DNA of 64,000 nt from Bacillota bacterium. GTDB taxonomy: Bacteria > Bacillota > Negativicutes > Sporomusales > Sporomusaceae. Made by a program: the position numbers and the translations under genes. Below the pieces are notes generated by a model. The model saw only the letters and a program-made list of their open reading frames with translations, was not told the DNA's origin and did not search any database. The stretch spans positions 1 to 64,000 of the forward strand of contig JAEZVB010000050.1 in NCBI GenBank assembly GCA_023443285.1, in the 5' to 3' direction. The stretch's first letter is position 1. Every line of letters starts with the position of its first letter. Positions 17,769 to 26,468 of this stretch are shown piece by piece.

Positions 17769-18456
17769 AGATATTAACGTTTATTATGGTCATATTCATG
17801 CCATTGTTAATGCGACACTTCAGGTTAACCAAGGGGAGATCGTAACAATCATTGGCGCAAATGGTGCAGGTAAAACAACAATTCAAAAAACTATCATGGG
17901 ACTTTTGCATAGTCCGACAGGCAGCCTTACCTTTGAAGGCGAAGATATCGCCTCTTGCCCGACTGCTTCCATTGTAGGCAAAGGCATTGCGTTAGTGCCT
18001 GAAGGGAGACGGATTTTTCCTCGCTTAAGTGTGGTAGACAACCTGGCACTGGGTGCCTATAGCCGTAAAGATAAATTTGTTTCGCAGGATATGGATAAAA
18101 TGTATCAGTTGTTCCCGCGGTTAGCTGAGCGGCGCAGCCAATTAGCCGGCACGTTAAGCGGCGGCGAACAGCAGATGCTGGCAATGGGCAGGGGATTAAT
18201 GAGCCGTCCCAAATTATTGCTGCTTGATGAACCTTCCATGGGACTGGCACCAGTACTTGTCAGCCAAATTTTCCGCACCATTACCGATATTAACCGGGAA
18301 GGGGTTACGATATTGCTGGTGGAGCAAAATGCGCGGCGCGCACTAGCTATCGCCAATCGTGGCTACGTTCTGGAAGCCGGGAAAGTGGTGCTCGAGGGAG
18401 TAGCAAGCGAGCTTGCCTCTAATGATGATGTGCAAAAAGCGTATTTAGGCGAGTAA
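17755..18456 (+). CDS. livF: Branched-chain-type amino acid ABC transporter, ATPase LivF
   Basis: A 233-residue ABC ATPase. Walker A is GANGAGKTT, the signature LSGGEQQMLAMGRGL and Walker B LLLLDEPSMGLAP, and the C-terminus carries the expected QKAYLG. It starts with GTG inside the end of livG; GAGGTGA at 17742-17748 serves as ribosome binding site. It closes the livKHMGF operon. A weak GGATAA/TTATCC hairpin lies at 18484-18499. Confidence 0.95.
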   Translation: MLEIKDINVYYGHIHAIVNATLQVNQGEIVTIIGANGAGKTTIQKTIMGLLHSPTGSLTFEGEDIASCPTASIVGKGIALVPEGRRIFPRLSVVDNLALGAYSRKDKFVSQDMDKMYQLFPRLAERRSQLAGTLSGGEQQMLAMGRGLMSRPKLLLLDEPSMGLAPVLVSQIFRTITDINREGVTILLVEQNARRALAIANRGYVLEAGKVVLEGVASELASNDDVQKAYLGE

Positions 18457-18504
18457 AGAAAGAAGTGTGGAACAAGCCCTCAAGGATAAAATGTTATCCG
18501 ATTA

Positions 18505-18533
18505 TTGCAGTAAAATAAAATATATGCTATTAT
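18505..18533 (+). promoter_or_regulatory. Predicted sigma-A promoter of the T-box leader
   Basis: TTGCAG at 18505-18510, a 17-base spacer and TATTAT at 18528-18533, just before the T-box leader. This makes the CoA ligase an independent unit. Confidence 0.55.
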
Positions 18534-18560
18534 TAGAATTAACAGCAAAATATTTAAATG

Positions 18561-18780
18561 CAATGATTGAGAAAAGTAGGTTTATTGCGCTTTTCAGAGA
18601 GCCGGTGGCTGGTGCGAACCGGTAAGTAGATTAACTGAAATACACTCATGAGCAGCAGGTCGAAAAGCAATGAGTAGGCTGCGCCGGAATGCCACCGTTA
18701 ATAAGGCTAGGGTATCGGACTTCGGTTCCGTACCTGACATAAGTGGCTTGCTCTTGAGCAAGCAGGGTGGTACCACGGAT
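18561..18780 (+). ncRNA. T-box leader RNA
   Basis: The landmark T-box sequence AGGGTGGTACCACGG is at 18764-18778. Stem I features are present: AGTAGG, CAGAGAGCC and GGCTGGTGCGAA at 18576-18618, as is the later ATGAGTAGG...CCGG...CCGTTA block of stem II. In the position of the specifier loop the text is GAAATACACTCATGAGC; the codon UAC (Tyr, 18641-18643) followed by a purine is the best candidate, AUA the alternative. T-box RNAs read through when the matching tRNA is uncharged. The terminator follows at 18785-18822. Confidence 0.93.
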
Positions 18781-18784
18781 TATT

Positions 18785-18822
18785 AATCCCGTCCCTGTAG
18801 AAATACAGAGACGGGATTTTTT
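18785..18822 (+). terminator. Terminator of the T-box leader
   Basis: ATCCCGTCCCTGTA pairs with TACAGAGACGGGAT (one bulge), followed by T6. The 5' part competes with the antiterminator formed by the T-box sequence just upstream. Confidence 0.9.
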
Positions 18823-18904
18823 GGTTGCCAATAGTCGCTGATGTAAGATGTAATCCGATTTCTCTAGTAGCAAGGTAGTAAAGTAGGATAGGGAGGAACA
18901 ACTA

Positions 18905-20539
18905 GTGGTAATAACAGATATACTTTCCCGCAATGCCGAGCAGTACGGCAATGAAATTAGCCTAATCGAAATAAATCCGGAGCTGCAAGATAAACATGTA
19001 GTTTCCTGGCGCGAATTCGAGCTGATTGAAACAAATCCCTCAGCGAGTTTTCGCCGCGAGATAACCTGGCAAGAATTTGATGACAAGGCCAATAAGTTTG
19101 CTAATCTGCTCTTGAACAAAGGAATAAAAAAGGGCGATAAGGTTGCCATCCTGTTGATGAATTGTCTAGAATGGCTACCCATATATTTCGGTATTCTTAA
19201 AACCGGTGCAGTGGCAGTGCCTTTAAACTTTCGTTATGCCAGCGAGGAAATAAAGTACTGTCTGGAGTTAGCCGATGCTGCCGTGCTGGTTTTCGGCCCG
19301 GAATTCATTGACCGTATGGACACAATTAGCGATAAACTTGCTAATGTTAACATGTACTTTTTTGTAGGTGAAAACTGTCCTGCCTTTGCGCAAAGCTATG
19401 AACAAGTTACCGCAGCATGTTCTGCCGAAACTCCGGACATTTCCCTTACCGAGCAAGATGATGCAGCAATCTATTTTTCCTCTGGAACAACCGGTTTTCC
19501 TAAAGCTATTCTCCACACGCACCGCAGCCTATTATCGTCCTGCTATACCGAACAAAATCATCACCAGCAGACTCGCGATGATAATTTTCTCTGCATTCCG
19601 CCACTCTATCATACCGGTGCCAAAATGCATTGGTTTGGCAGCTTTTTGGCAGGAAGCAAGGCTATTTTGCTCCGCGGCATTAAACCACACTGGATACTGA
19701 AAGCTGTCTCTGAAGAAAAGGCTACCATTGTTTGGTTGCTTGTCCCTTGGGTGCAGGACATTCTTGACGCTATCGAAAGCGGCGAAATGAATCTAAAGGA
19801 TTACGATCTTGACCAATGGCGGTTGATGCATATTGGCGCTCAGCCAGTTCCGCCAAGTTTGATACAACGCTGGAAAAAACACTTTCCCAGCCATCTCTAT
19901 GATACCAATTACGGTTTGAGCGAATCCATCGGCCCAGGCTGCGTCCATTTAGGTATGGAGAACATTCACAAGGTTGGAGCCATTGGCAAACCAGGCTACA
20001 GCTGGGAAGCTATGATTATTGATGAAAACGCCCAACTTGTTCCCAAAGGAAGCGTTGGTGAACTGATTGTAAAAGGGCCGGGTGTAATGAAATGTTACTA
20101 TAATGACCCGGAAGCCACTGCAGCGGTACTAAAAAATGGCTGGCTTTTGACCGGTGATATGGCACGCATGGATGAAGACGGATTTATTTATTTGGTTGAC
20201 CGCAAAAAGGATGTTATCATTTCCGGCGGCGAAAATCTGTATCCAGTGCAAATTGAAGATTTTCTTCATCGCCATGATGCCATAAAAGATGTAGCCGTGA
20301 TTGGTTTGCCCGACCAGCGTCTTGGTGAGATTGCAACAGCTATCATTGAGCTAAAGCCGGAATCTCCCTGCACGGAGAAAGATGTAATGGACTTTTGTTC
20401 TTCACTACCACGCTATAAACGCCCGCGTAAGATTATATTTGACATGGTTCCGCGCAACCCCACCGGTAAAATTGAAAAACCGAGACTTCGCGAAAAGTAT
20501 TGCGTAGGCAGCATAGTAGCTCTACAAACCCAGAATTAA
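18905..20539 (+). CDS. AMP-forming acyl/aryl-CoA ligase, T-box controlled
   Basis: A 544-residue adenylate-forming enzyme that activates a carboxylic acid with ATP and CoA. The AMP-binding motifs are complete: SSGTTGFPKAIL near residue 193, YGLSES near 337, TGDMARMDEDGFIYLVDR..KDVIISGGENLYP near 415, and the C-terminal catalytic lysine in NPTGKIEKP. Residues about 19-63 contain two copies of a 22-residue unit (LIE-I/T-NP...W-R/Q-EF), an internal duplication not usual for the family. The start is GTG with GGGAGG at 18891-18896. Control by a T-box, probably for tyrosine, points to an amino acid-related, perhaps aryl, acid. The substrate itself cannot be read. Confidence 0.9.
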   Translation: MVITDILSRNAEQYGNEISLIEINPELQDKHVVSWREFELIETNPSASFRREITWQEFDDKANKFANLLLNKGIKKGDKVAILLMNCLEWLPIYFGILKTGAVAVPLNFRYASEEIKYCLELADAAVLVFGPEFIDRMDTISDKLANVNMYFFVGENCPAFAQSYEQVTAACSAETPDISLTEQDDAAIYFSSGTTGFPKAILHTHRSLLSSCYTEQNHHQQTRDDNFLCIPPLYHTGAKMHWFGSFLAGSKAILLRGIKPHWILKAVSEEKATIVWLLVPWVQDILDAIESGEMNLKDYDLDQWRLMHIGAQPVPPSLIQRWKKHFPSHLYDTNYGLSESIGPGCVHLGMENIHKVGAIGKPGYSWEAMIIDENAQLVPKGSVGELIVKGPGVMKCYYNDPEATAAVLKNGWLLTGDMARMDEDGFIYLVDRKKDVIISGGENLYPVQIEDFLHRHDAIKDVAVIGLPDQRLGEIATAIIELKPESPCTEKDVMDFCSSLPRYKRPRKIIFDMVPRNPTGKIEKPRLREKYCVGSIVALQTQN

Positions 20540-20685
20540 TTGTTACGCGTATTTAATCATTGCACCATCTAAAATAAAATGATATAATGCATTAAATGGA
20601 TCATCAAATAAATAAGTACCGTTATAAATAGTGATGCTACTAACGATAATTACACTTATTATTGCATCGCAAAAGTAGATAAGCA

Positions 20686-20734
20686 AAGGCGCTTAGATTT
20701 CCTCTTCGCAAGAATAGGAATCTCTAAGCGCCTT
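20686..20734. terminator. Hairpin between the ligase and radical SAM genes
   Basis: AAGGCGCTTAGA pairs perfectly with TCTAAGCGCCTT, and the stem continues through TTCC/GGAA. There is no long T-run after it, so it may also be part of the leader of the next gene, which starts at 20811. Confidence 0.5.
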
Positions 20735-20810
20735 ATTATTTGAAGATATTTTAAGCAGTGAAGCGCTTATTGTAAGGATTGAATTAACGAATCTAGGGAG
20801 GAATTGTAAA

Positions 20811-21803
20811 ATGACACAAATTGATGACGTAATTGAATACGCCCGTGAGAATGCTTTGCGGGGGAATATATTGGATCGAGATAACATTATTGCTTTGCTG
20901 GAAATCAATCCAGACTCTTCATTAGTGGAGAAACTGGGGAAGGCAGCTAGAGAAGTTGCGGCCGAGATTACAGGAAATTCTGGTCGGGTGTGGGCATCAA
21001 TAGGAGTTGATTATGCGCCATGTCCAGTAAATTGCCATTTTTGCTCTTTTGGCGAAAAATGGGGATTGATTCAGGAAGAATACAGATGGAGCGCAGCAGA
21101 AATTATTGATTTAGCTGAGAAATTTTTATATGGGGGCGCCAAATGGATTACGCTCCGCACCACAGAATATTATAGTCTTTCCGATGTAACCGCCCTTGCG
21201 AAAGATCTGAAGACTACAATTCCTGGTGATTATGGCATTGTAGCCAATACAGGAGAATTAAACGACCAAACGGCCAAATTACTAATGAATAGCGGTATCT
21301 CCATTATTTATCATAGTCTTCGGCTCAGAGAAGGTATCGATACTGGACTGTCGGTCAAAAGCCGCTTAGAGACGCTTGCATCTGTTCAGGCATCGCCTTT
21401 AGATTTAGCTTTTTTAGTGGAGCCTGTTGGAAGTGAACATACCGCTGCAGAACTTGCTGATGTTTTTCTAACGGCAATGAAATATGGCGCAAGACTTTCC
21501 GGGGCAATGGCCCGGGTTCCTGTTCAGGGTACACCACTTGGCCATATTCCTGCTGTTTCGGAGCGTAGGCTAGCCCAAATTGCAGCTGTGACAAGGTTAG
21601 CTGCCGGTAGTAACGCACCAGATATCTGCATTCACCCGGCTTCCGAGTTAGCCTTGGCATGGGGTGCCAATGTAGTAGTGGTGGAGGCCGGAGCGATACC
21701 TCGAGACACCGGCAATAGCAAGGATGAATGGCAACGTTTTGATTTGAATACGGCGGCAGCCTGGTTTAAACAAGCTGGGTACAAAGTAGATAGGGGGGTG
21801 TAA
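20811..21803 (+). CDS. Biotin synthase-like radical SAM protein of unknown function
   Basis: A 330-residue radical SAM enzyme. The 4Fe-4S motif CPVNCHFC (CX3CX2C) is near residues 67-74, preceded by the helical NILDRDNIIALLEI segment found in BioB-like enzymes. The C-terminal half has the GARVPVQGTPLG-like block of the BioB/HydE/PylB group (here MARVPVQGTPLG). It lacks the full set of BioB residues for the 2Fe-2S cluster as far as I can see, and no biotin genes are near, so I do not call it bioB. AGGGAGGAATTG precedes the ATG. It stands alone; the reaction is unknown. Confidence 0.8.
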   Translation: MTQIDDVIEYARENALRGNILDRDNIIALLEINPDSSLVEKLGKAAREVAAEITGNSGRVWASIGVDYAPCPVNCHFCSFGEKWGLIQEEYRWSAAEIIDLAEKFLYGGAKWITLRTTEYYSLSDVTALAKDLKTTIPGDYGIVANTGELNDQTAKLLMNSGISIIYHSLRLREGIDTGLSVKSRLETLASVQASPLDLAFLVEPVGSEHTAAELADVFLTAMKYGARLSGAMARVPVQGTPLGHIPAVSERRLAQIAAVTRLAAGSNAPDICIHPASELALAWGANVVVVEAGAIPRDTGNSKDEWQRFDLNTAAAWFKQAGYKVDRGV

Positions 21804-22220
21804 CTTGGAATGTAAATCAGCTCCTCACAAAATCGATAAAGGGCGTCAATTGCGGTACGGTTTAAATGCCTACCCATGCCATCGTTATTTTCAATATTTG
21901 ATAATCCACTGTTATTTCGTATTTAAGCAGTAATTCGTTCAAAAAAATTATTGATGATTTGGAAATAATCGAGCAAACCATAAGTTATGGCCATGTGCAT
22001 TGCAGGTAATAAATAGAGTATTTTGCCATTTTTTACTGGAAAGATTACAACAATTGGTTGAATTACGTTATAAACAATTAAGCGCTGTAACCGCTTTATA
22101 TTGGCCAAGGCTAGATGTAAAATACCCAATTATATGTACGCAATTAGAACGAATTTTACCGAAAACTATAATAGCAAAATATCATTGGATTAATTAACTA
22201 AAGATAAGAAATTACACAGA
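21804..22220. other. Decayed stretch without a supported gene
   Basis: About 415 bases. Short coding-like pieces in different frames (for example around 21930-22190) are broken by stops and have no start sites, so this may be a degraded gene. I cannot name it. An IS remnant begins at its right end. Confidence 0.35.
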
Positions 22221-22221
22221 T

Positions 22222-22620
22222 GGGGCTGTCGCATTAAGACAGCCAGTAACAACAAAAAAAATGACATCCGGCTAGTGCCGGATGCCATTTTTTGTTGTAA
22301 AATCAAGTTTGTGAACACTACAAAAATACAACAACCAAATTATACAGCAAACGGGACTGTATATCAATTGGTTATCCCTATGGATATTGAAGAAATGATC
22401 CCGGTAGATGATTCGGTGAGACTGATCAACGCGGTAATGGAAAGGATAAATGTATGCCGCGTACTCCCGCATGGGGAGAATCGAGTAGTCACCCAAACGT
22501 CTATTCAAAATCCTCGTTTACGGATACATGAACGGAATATATTCCAGTCGAAAATTAGAACGGGCTTGCCAACGCGATATTAATTATATCGCCAGACAGC
22601 CGGAAAGCTATTTTATAACC
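22222..22620 (+). mobile_element. IS1182-type element, left-end remnant with broken transposase
   Basis: The left end is a GGGGCTGTCGCATTAAGACAGCC-like terminal hairpin (22222-22244). From 22311 the frame reads like the start of IS1182-family transposases (NYTANGTVYQLVIPMD, then DDSVRLINAVMERI). A short deletion shifts the frame after 22450, and the next part is recognisable in another frame (YAAYSRMGRIE, a TAG stop, then LFKILVYGYMNGIYSSRK). It ends near 22620, so only about a fifth of the transposase remains. A hairpin at 22259-22293 lies inside. It is inactive. Confidence 0.82.
22259..22293. terminator. Hairpin inside the IS remnant
   Basis: ATG.CATCCGGC pairs with GCCGGATG.CAT with an A-run before and a T-run after, so it can stop transcription from either side. 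It probably shielded the transposase from outside transcription. Confidence 0.6.
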
Positions 22621-22686
22621 CCCCTCCAAAACCGATAAATTTTATGTCCGATAATATCTATTATGTGAAGTAAACAATAAAAAAGT

Positions 22687-22719
22687 GAGAGTCAGCCTAA
22701 AATCACAGGCTGACTCTGA
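22687..22719. terminator. Hairpin before the TPR gene
   Basis: GAGTCAGCCT pairs with AGGCTGACTC at 22690-22717. On the minus strand it is followed by a T-run, on the plus strand only by a weak one. It may be the right end of the IS remnant region. Confidence 0.45.
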
Positions 22720-22823
22720 ACTATTTTGCACATTTAATACAGGAATCACAATTAAAAGGAAATTATGTAATTATGTGGAATATATATAATGTCTGAAAAT
22801 ATTTTGTTATGGGGTGTGCTAAT

Positions 22824-23621
22824 ATGTTTGTTAGAAAGTTTGCGTTTCAATTACTTGCAGGTTTAATGCTAGTTGCATTTTTATCGTCCGCTTATGCTGT
22901 CTCAGCACAAGCGGGAAACGAGCCTGGTTTAACGGCTACACAGTGGATTAAGATTGGCATTGATTATCATGATAACAAAAAAGATTATGATAATGCGATT
23001 GCTGCCTATAGTAAAGCAATCGAGCTAAATCCTCAAGAAGTAAGGGCTTATTTTAATCGTGGAAATACTTACAAACTTAGGGGACAATATGATTTAGCTA
23101 TGGCAGATTATAAAGCAATTGAGCTAAATCCTCAAGAAGCAAGGATTTATATCGGTCGCGGTTTAGTCTTCGCAGCTAAAGGACAATATGATTTAGCTAT
23201 AGTTGACTACAATAAAGCAATTGAATTAAAGCCACAAGGAGAACTAGAAGTACTCGTTTATAATAATCGCGGTTTGAGCTATGTCGCCAAAAGACAATAT
23301 GATTTAGCTATAGTTGATTATAATAAAGCAGTTGAGCTAAATCCTCAGCATGCAAAAGCATATAATAATCGTGGTATTGCCTATGGAGCTAAAGGACAAT
23401 TTGATTTAGCTATGGCAGATTATAATAAAGCAATTGAGCTAAATCCGCAAGAAGCAAGGTTTTATTACAATAAGGCAAACGCGTGTAGAAAAACTGGAAA
23501 CAATTCTGAAGCAATTCAAGCATATAAGCTGTTTTTGCAGTATACACTACCTTCTTCTTCTAATAATCCTTATATTGAAACAGCCAAACGGCAAATTAGA
23601 GAATTAGGTGGAGTTATTTAG
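22824..23621 (+). CDS. Secreted tetratricopeptide repeat protein
   Basis: A 265-residue exported protein: signal peptide in residues 1-29 with likely cleavage after SAQA, then five to six TPR units of 34-36 residues with the motif DLA..DYNKAIELNPQ. One unit (around residues 90-100) has lost a residue (ADYKAIELNPQ). TPR arrays bind proteins; the partner is unknown. Neighbouring repeat units are nearly identical at the DNA level, which suggests recent expansion. ATG 22824 has GGGGTG 7 bases upstream. Confidence 0.85.
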   Translation: MFVRKFAFQLLAGLMLVAFLSSAYAVSAQAGNEPGLTATQWIKIGIDYHDNKKDYDNAIAAYSKAIELNPQEVRAYFNRGNTYKLRGQYDLAMADYKAIELNPQEARIYIGRGLVFAAKGQYDLAIVDYNKAIELKPQGELEVLVYNNRGLSYVAKRQYDLAIVDYNKAVELNPQHAKAYNNRGIAYGAKGQFDLAMADYNKAIELNPQEARFYYNKANACRKTGNNSEAIQAYKLFLQYTLPSSSNNPYIETAKRQIRELGGVI

Positions 23622-23630
23622 TTAAGAGCG

Positions 23631-24251
23631 TTATAGCTTTTTTAGTGCTTCTCCTGCCAGCTTGTCCGCTAACTCATTGCCAGGAACACCAGTGTGCCCA
23701 GCCACCTTATTGAAGTTAACCCAGCCTATATATGAGCGAATGAAGCTTGCATAGCTCTGGGTAGTTGTGTTATTGGTCTTCCACTTACCAGTTGCCCATT
23801 CAGATATACCAATATAGTCATGATGAATGGTAACGGAATCAACTTCTTGCTCTCCTGCCCACTGGACAGCTTTCATTGTGGCTTCTAATTCGCCAGCAAC
23901 ATTACGGGTGGCAGCAGCTTCTGCGTCCTCGCCAATTCCACTGGCTGTATGAATAAGTTCAGATGCGTGATATACCGCAAATCCCCAGCTATACTTCTTT
24001 TTGTTATTGTCATAACTGCCATCCACGTAAATATCATAATGCTTGCCTGTTGGTTTGTCATTCTCATTTTGGGTGACAGTGGGCATCGCCGGAGGTAATC
24101 CGTTAACATATTCTAGAGCTTCAATTTCGCTAAGAAAACTTTTAAATAATGCTCCAGGATAACCGATAACCTGCTTTTGACACTCTGACCATGTTTTATA
24201 TACACCAATTGCTCTGCCAGCCTTCACACCATAATATTTCTGTTTAGCCAT
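23631..24251 (-). CDS. rnhA: Ribonuclease HI with viroplasmin-type N-terminal domain
   Basis: A 206-residue protein. Residues 1-48 form the RNase H1 N-terminal (caulimovirus viroplasmin) domain that binds RNA-DNA hybrids (YYGVKAGRAIGVYKTW). The RNase HI domain runs from about residue 68 with the acidic residues in DIYVDGSYDNN, the Glu in GELEATMKAVQW, the Asp in HHDYIG, and the late AGHTGVPGNELADKLA block. It removes RNA from RNA-DNA hybrids in the cytosol. ATG 24251 is used because AGAGGAAG precedes it. Confidence 0.92.
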   Translation of the reverse strand: MAKQKYYGVKAGRAIGVYKTWSECQKQVIGYPGALFKSFLSEIEALEYVNGLPPAMPTVTQNENDKPTGKHYDIYVDGSYDNNKKKYSWGFAVYHASELIHTASGIGEDAEAAATRNVAGELEATMKAVQWAGEQEVDSVTIHHDYIGISEWATGKWKTNNTTTQSYASFIRSYIGWVNFNKVAGHTGVPGNELADKLAGEALKKL

Positions 24252-24346
24252 ATTATATCTTCCTCTCAAATCTTTCCTACTCATTATACCTAATTATATA
24301 CAAATAATATAGCTATTAAAGTATCTCCCAAACATAAAGGAAGAAA

Positions 24347-25360
24347 CTAAAAGGTAACCTCCAGCTGATCAAGCACATGTTCAATTTTATTAAACATTGT
24401 CGCTTGTTCTGAGCCGGCAAATAATAAACCTACAGCATAATTATCATGGGTTAGAATCAAAGAGCCGCTGTCACCAGGCATGCTCATAGGCCCAGCTAAG
24501 ACCTGATCGGTGAATATGCCATATGCACTGCTACTCATACCGACTTTAAAGGTTACATTTGTTGCCACTACCTGGTTGTAAGTTACACCGGTAGTTCGGC
24601 CGCTTTTTTTTATTGGCAACCCTACGGTTGCTGCTTTAACGCCGGCTACCACTCCGAATTCTAATATCTCAGCACTAATATCAGCTGTATTTACCGGTAT
24701 TGCTAATGCACAATCTACAACATTAAACTTTTCACTTTCGCGTAATACCCGAATCTGGTATTGCGGCCGAAACCAATGAATGCATGTATTGAGAGCTAGT
24801 TCAAAGGCTCTAGCATATTTACAGTATGACGAATCAATTTCCTGATGTAATGGAACAAACTTCCATAGATGGGCGATGGTGTGGTTCTCCAAAATCCCTC
24901 CATCATAGATGCCTGGCTGAATAATTTGATCACCTATACTGGCACGATCATCGCTTCCGTTACTTATATTTGCCAATACATGATTGTTAGACAACAGTAA
25001 GACCTTGCCTGTATTTTTATCTTTAACAACAGCACCGAACGTTCCTGCTGAAATCTTATAATGTCCCAGACTCATCCCTGGATGCGCCGGACGCTTAAAG
25101 CTTACTCGTTCATTTAATAACCTAATATCGCCAACTTCGATTATGTCGGTAGGCACATTACCTATCACTCTTGGCACTATTGCGCTTCGCTTTAGTTGTG
25201 ATGTAGGATACTTCTTTTTTACTAGTATAGTTAAGGCTTGTTTACCGGTATTCTCACCGCGAATCAATTTATGACCTTGACCAACTCCCACAATATTATT
25301 GTCTATATCATTATTACGTAATAAATCACGAAAGATTTTTGTTATATCTATTTTATTCAT
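24347..25360 (-). CDS. Nal1-type trypsin-fold serine protease
   Basis: A 337-residue protein without signal peptide. It has a catalytic triad in the order His (SNNHVLAN), Asp (VVDCALAIP) and Ser (MPGDSGSL). The N-terminal region with VGVGQGHKLIRGENTGKQALTILVKKK is the lead domain of this group. Such cytosolic trypsin-like proteins are widespread in Firmicutes and of unknown role. GGGGGAG precedes the ATG. The patatin gene lies upstream on the same strand. Confidence 0.8.
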   Translation of the reverse strand: MNKIDITKIFRDLLRNNDIDNNIVGVGQGHKLIRGENTGKQALTILVKKKYPTSQLKRSAIVPRVIGNVPTDIIEVGDIRLLNERVSFKRPAHPGMSLGHYKISAGTFGAVVKDKNTGKVLLLSNNHVLANISNGSDDRASIGDQIIQPGIYDGGILENHTIAHLWKFVPLHQEIDSSYCKYARAFELALNTCIHWFRPQYQIRVLRESEKFNVVDCALAIPVNTADISAEILEFGVVAGVKAATVGLPIKKSGRTTGVTYNQVVATNVTFKVGMSSSAYGIFTDQVLAGPMSMPGDSGSLILTHDNYAVGLLFAGSEQATMFNKIEHVLDQLEVTF

Positions 25361-25444
25361 TTCTCCCCCACCCTGCTTAATTATTGTCGAAACTAATGTA
25401 TGATATGCAATGGCAAAGTAATAGGAGTCTATCAGTAGCTTAGA

Positions 25445-26362
25445 TTACAGTAATTGTTTGATTTCGTTAATTTTTTCGTTTGCTGCTTGATAACCCCGTT
25501 TTACAAACTCACTTGCTTGTTTCAAATCTTTATGATTTAAGTCAGCTACTTGCGGTCTAATGATGATATCTGCATACTGCTCTGACTTCATTAATGTAAC
25601 TTCTCTGCCCATTATTTCAATACATTGCATTAATATTTCCCCAACAGAGTCAATCTCGTAGTTGGGTTGCCCTGTATAACCTAAATCAACAGCAATAATT
25701 TTATCTGCGCCCATGTGATCCAAGATATCAGTAGGCAAGTTATTTTTGACTGCCCCATCGACCAACGTCATCCCTCTGTATTTCTTCGGAAAAAAAACTC
25801 CCGGTATAGATATACTGGCTCTGACAGCTTCATACAATAGAGCATTATGATAATAGCGTGCGTTAAGAATGCTTCTGCTGCTTGGTAATGGAGATGTAAA
25901 AAAAACGGTATCGGCCGAATTTAAGTCTACTGCAGTTATAGCCAGAGGTATTTTTGTATCGCGAACTGATCTTTGTTGGAAAAATTTTGATAAAGTGGCT
26001 TCAATCCTGTCTCCTTTAATTATTCCGTTAGGTATTACCGACCAAAAACGGAACTTTCCGCTTAGCATCCATTTAACTCCATGTTTAAATAGATCTGAAG
26101 TTGTTACTTTTAGGTCTATCAAATCAGGAATATGGATACTTTGAATAATAGCTTGCATCTGTTGTGGTGAATAACCGCAAGCATACATGGTTGCTACTAT
26201 TGCCCCGGCACTAGTTCCTGAAATATAGTCGATTGGTATGTTATGATCAACGAAAGCCTTTAACACCCCGATATGGGCAGTTCCTCTTAGTCCGCCGCCA
26301 CTTAAGGCAACGCCTACTGTATGCCGGACGTCACGCGGACGATTATTAATCGTCACAATCAT
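25445..26362 (-). CDS. Patatin-like phospholipase (RssA/YchK family)
   Basis: A 305-residue serine lipase of the patatin family. The oxyanion motif GGGLRG is near residue 20, the nucleophile elbow GTSAG near 52, and the catalytic Asp is in LVDGAVKNNLP. No signal peptide is present, so it acts in the cytosol or at the inner face of the membrane on phospholipids. ATG 26362 has GAGGTGA at good spacing; a GTG at 26371 lies inside that site. The protease gene follows it, 84 bases downstream. Confidence 0.9.
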   Translation of the reverse strand: MIVTINNRPRDVRHTVGVALSGGGLRGTAHIGVLKAFVDHNIPIDYISGTSAGAIVATMYACGYSPQQMQAIIQSIHIPDLIDLKVTTSDLFKHGVKWMLSGKFRFWSVIPNGIIKGDRIEATLSKFFQQRSVRDTKIPLAITAVDLNSADTVFFTSPLPSSRSILNARYYHNALLYEAVRASISIPGVFFPKKYRGMTLVDGAVKNNLPTDILDHMGADKIIAVDLGYTGQPNYEIDSVGEILMQCIEIMGREVTLMKSEQYADIIIRPQVADLNHKDLKQASEFVKRGYQAANEKINEIKQLL

Positions 26363-26431
26363 GCCATTCACCTCACATTCGTCTTTCGTATTATGTTATG
26401 AAAAACGTGTGAACTCTGATATAATTTACGC

Positions 26432-26466
26432 AAAAAAAACCAGTGACTCTGAAAAGTCGCTGGTTT
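26432..26466 (-). terminator. Terminator of the methyltransferase gene
   Basis: AACCAGCGAC pairs with GTCACTGGTT on the minus strand, followed by a T8 run. Confidence 0.85.
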
Positions 26467-26468
26467 AA

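Noticed and set aside
21930..22196. Coding-like pieces before the IS remnant
   Set aside because: Frames are broken by stops and no family could be named, so I do not call a pseudogene.
22824..23621. TPR repeats taken for a DNA repeat array or CRISPR
   Set aside because: The periodic units stay in frame and encode clear TPR motifs with a signal peptide.
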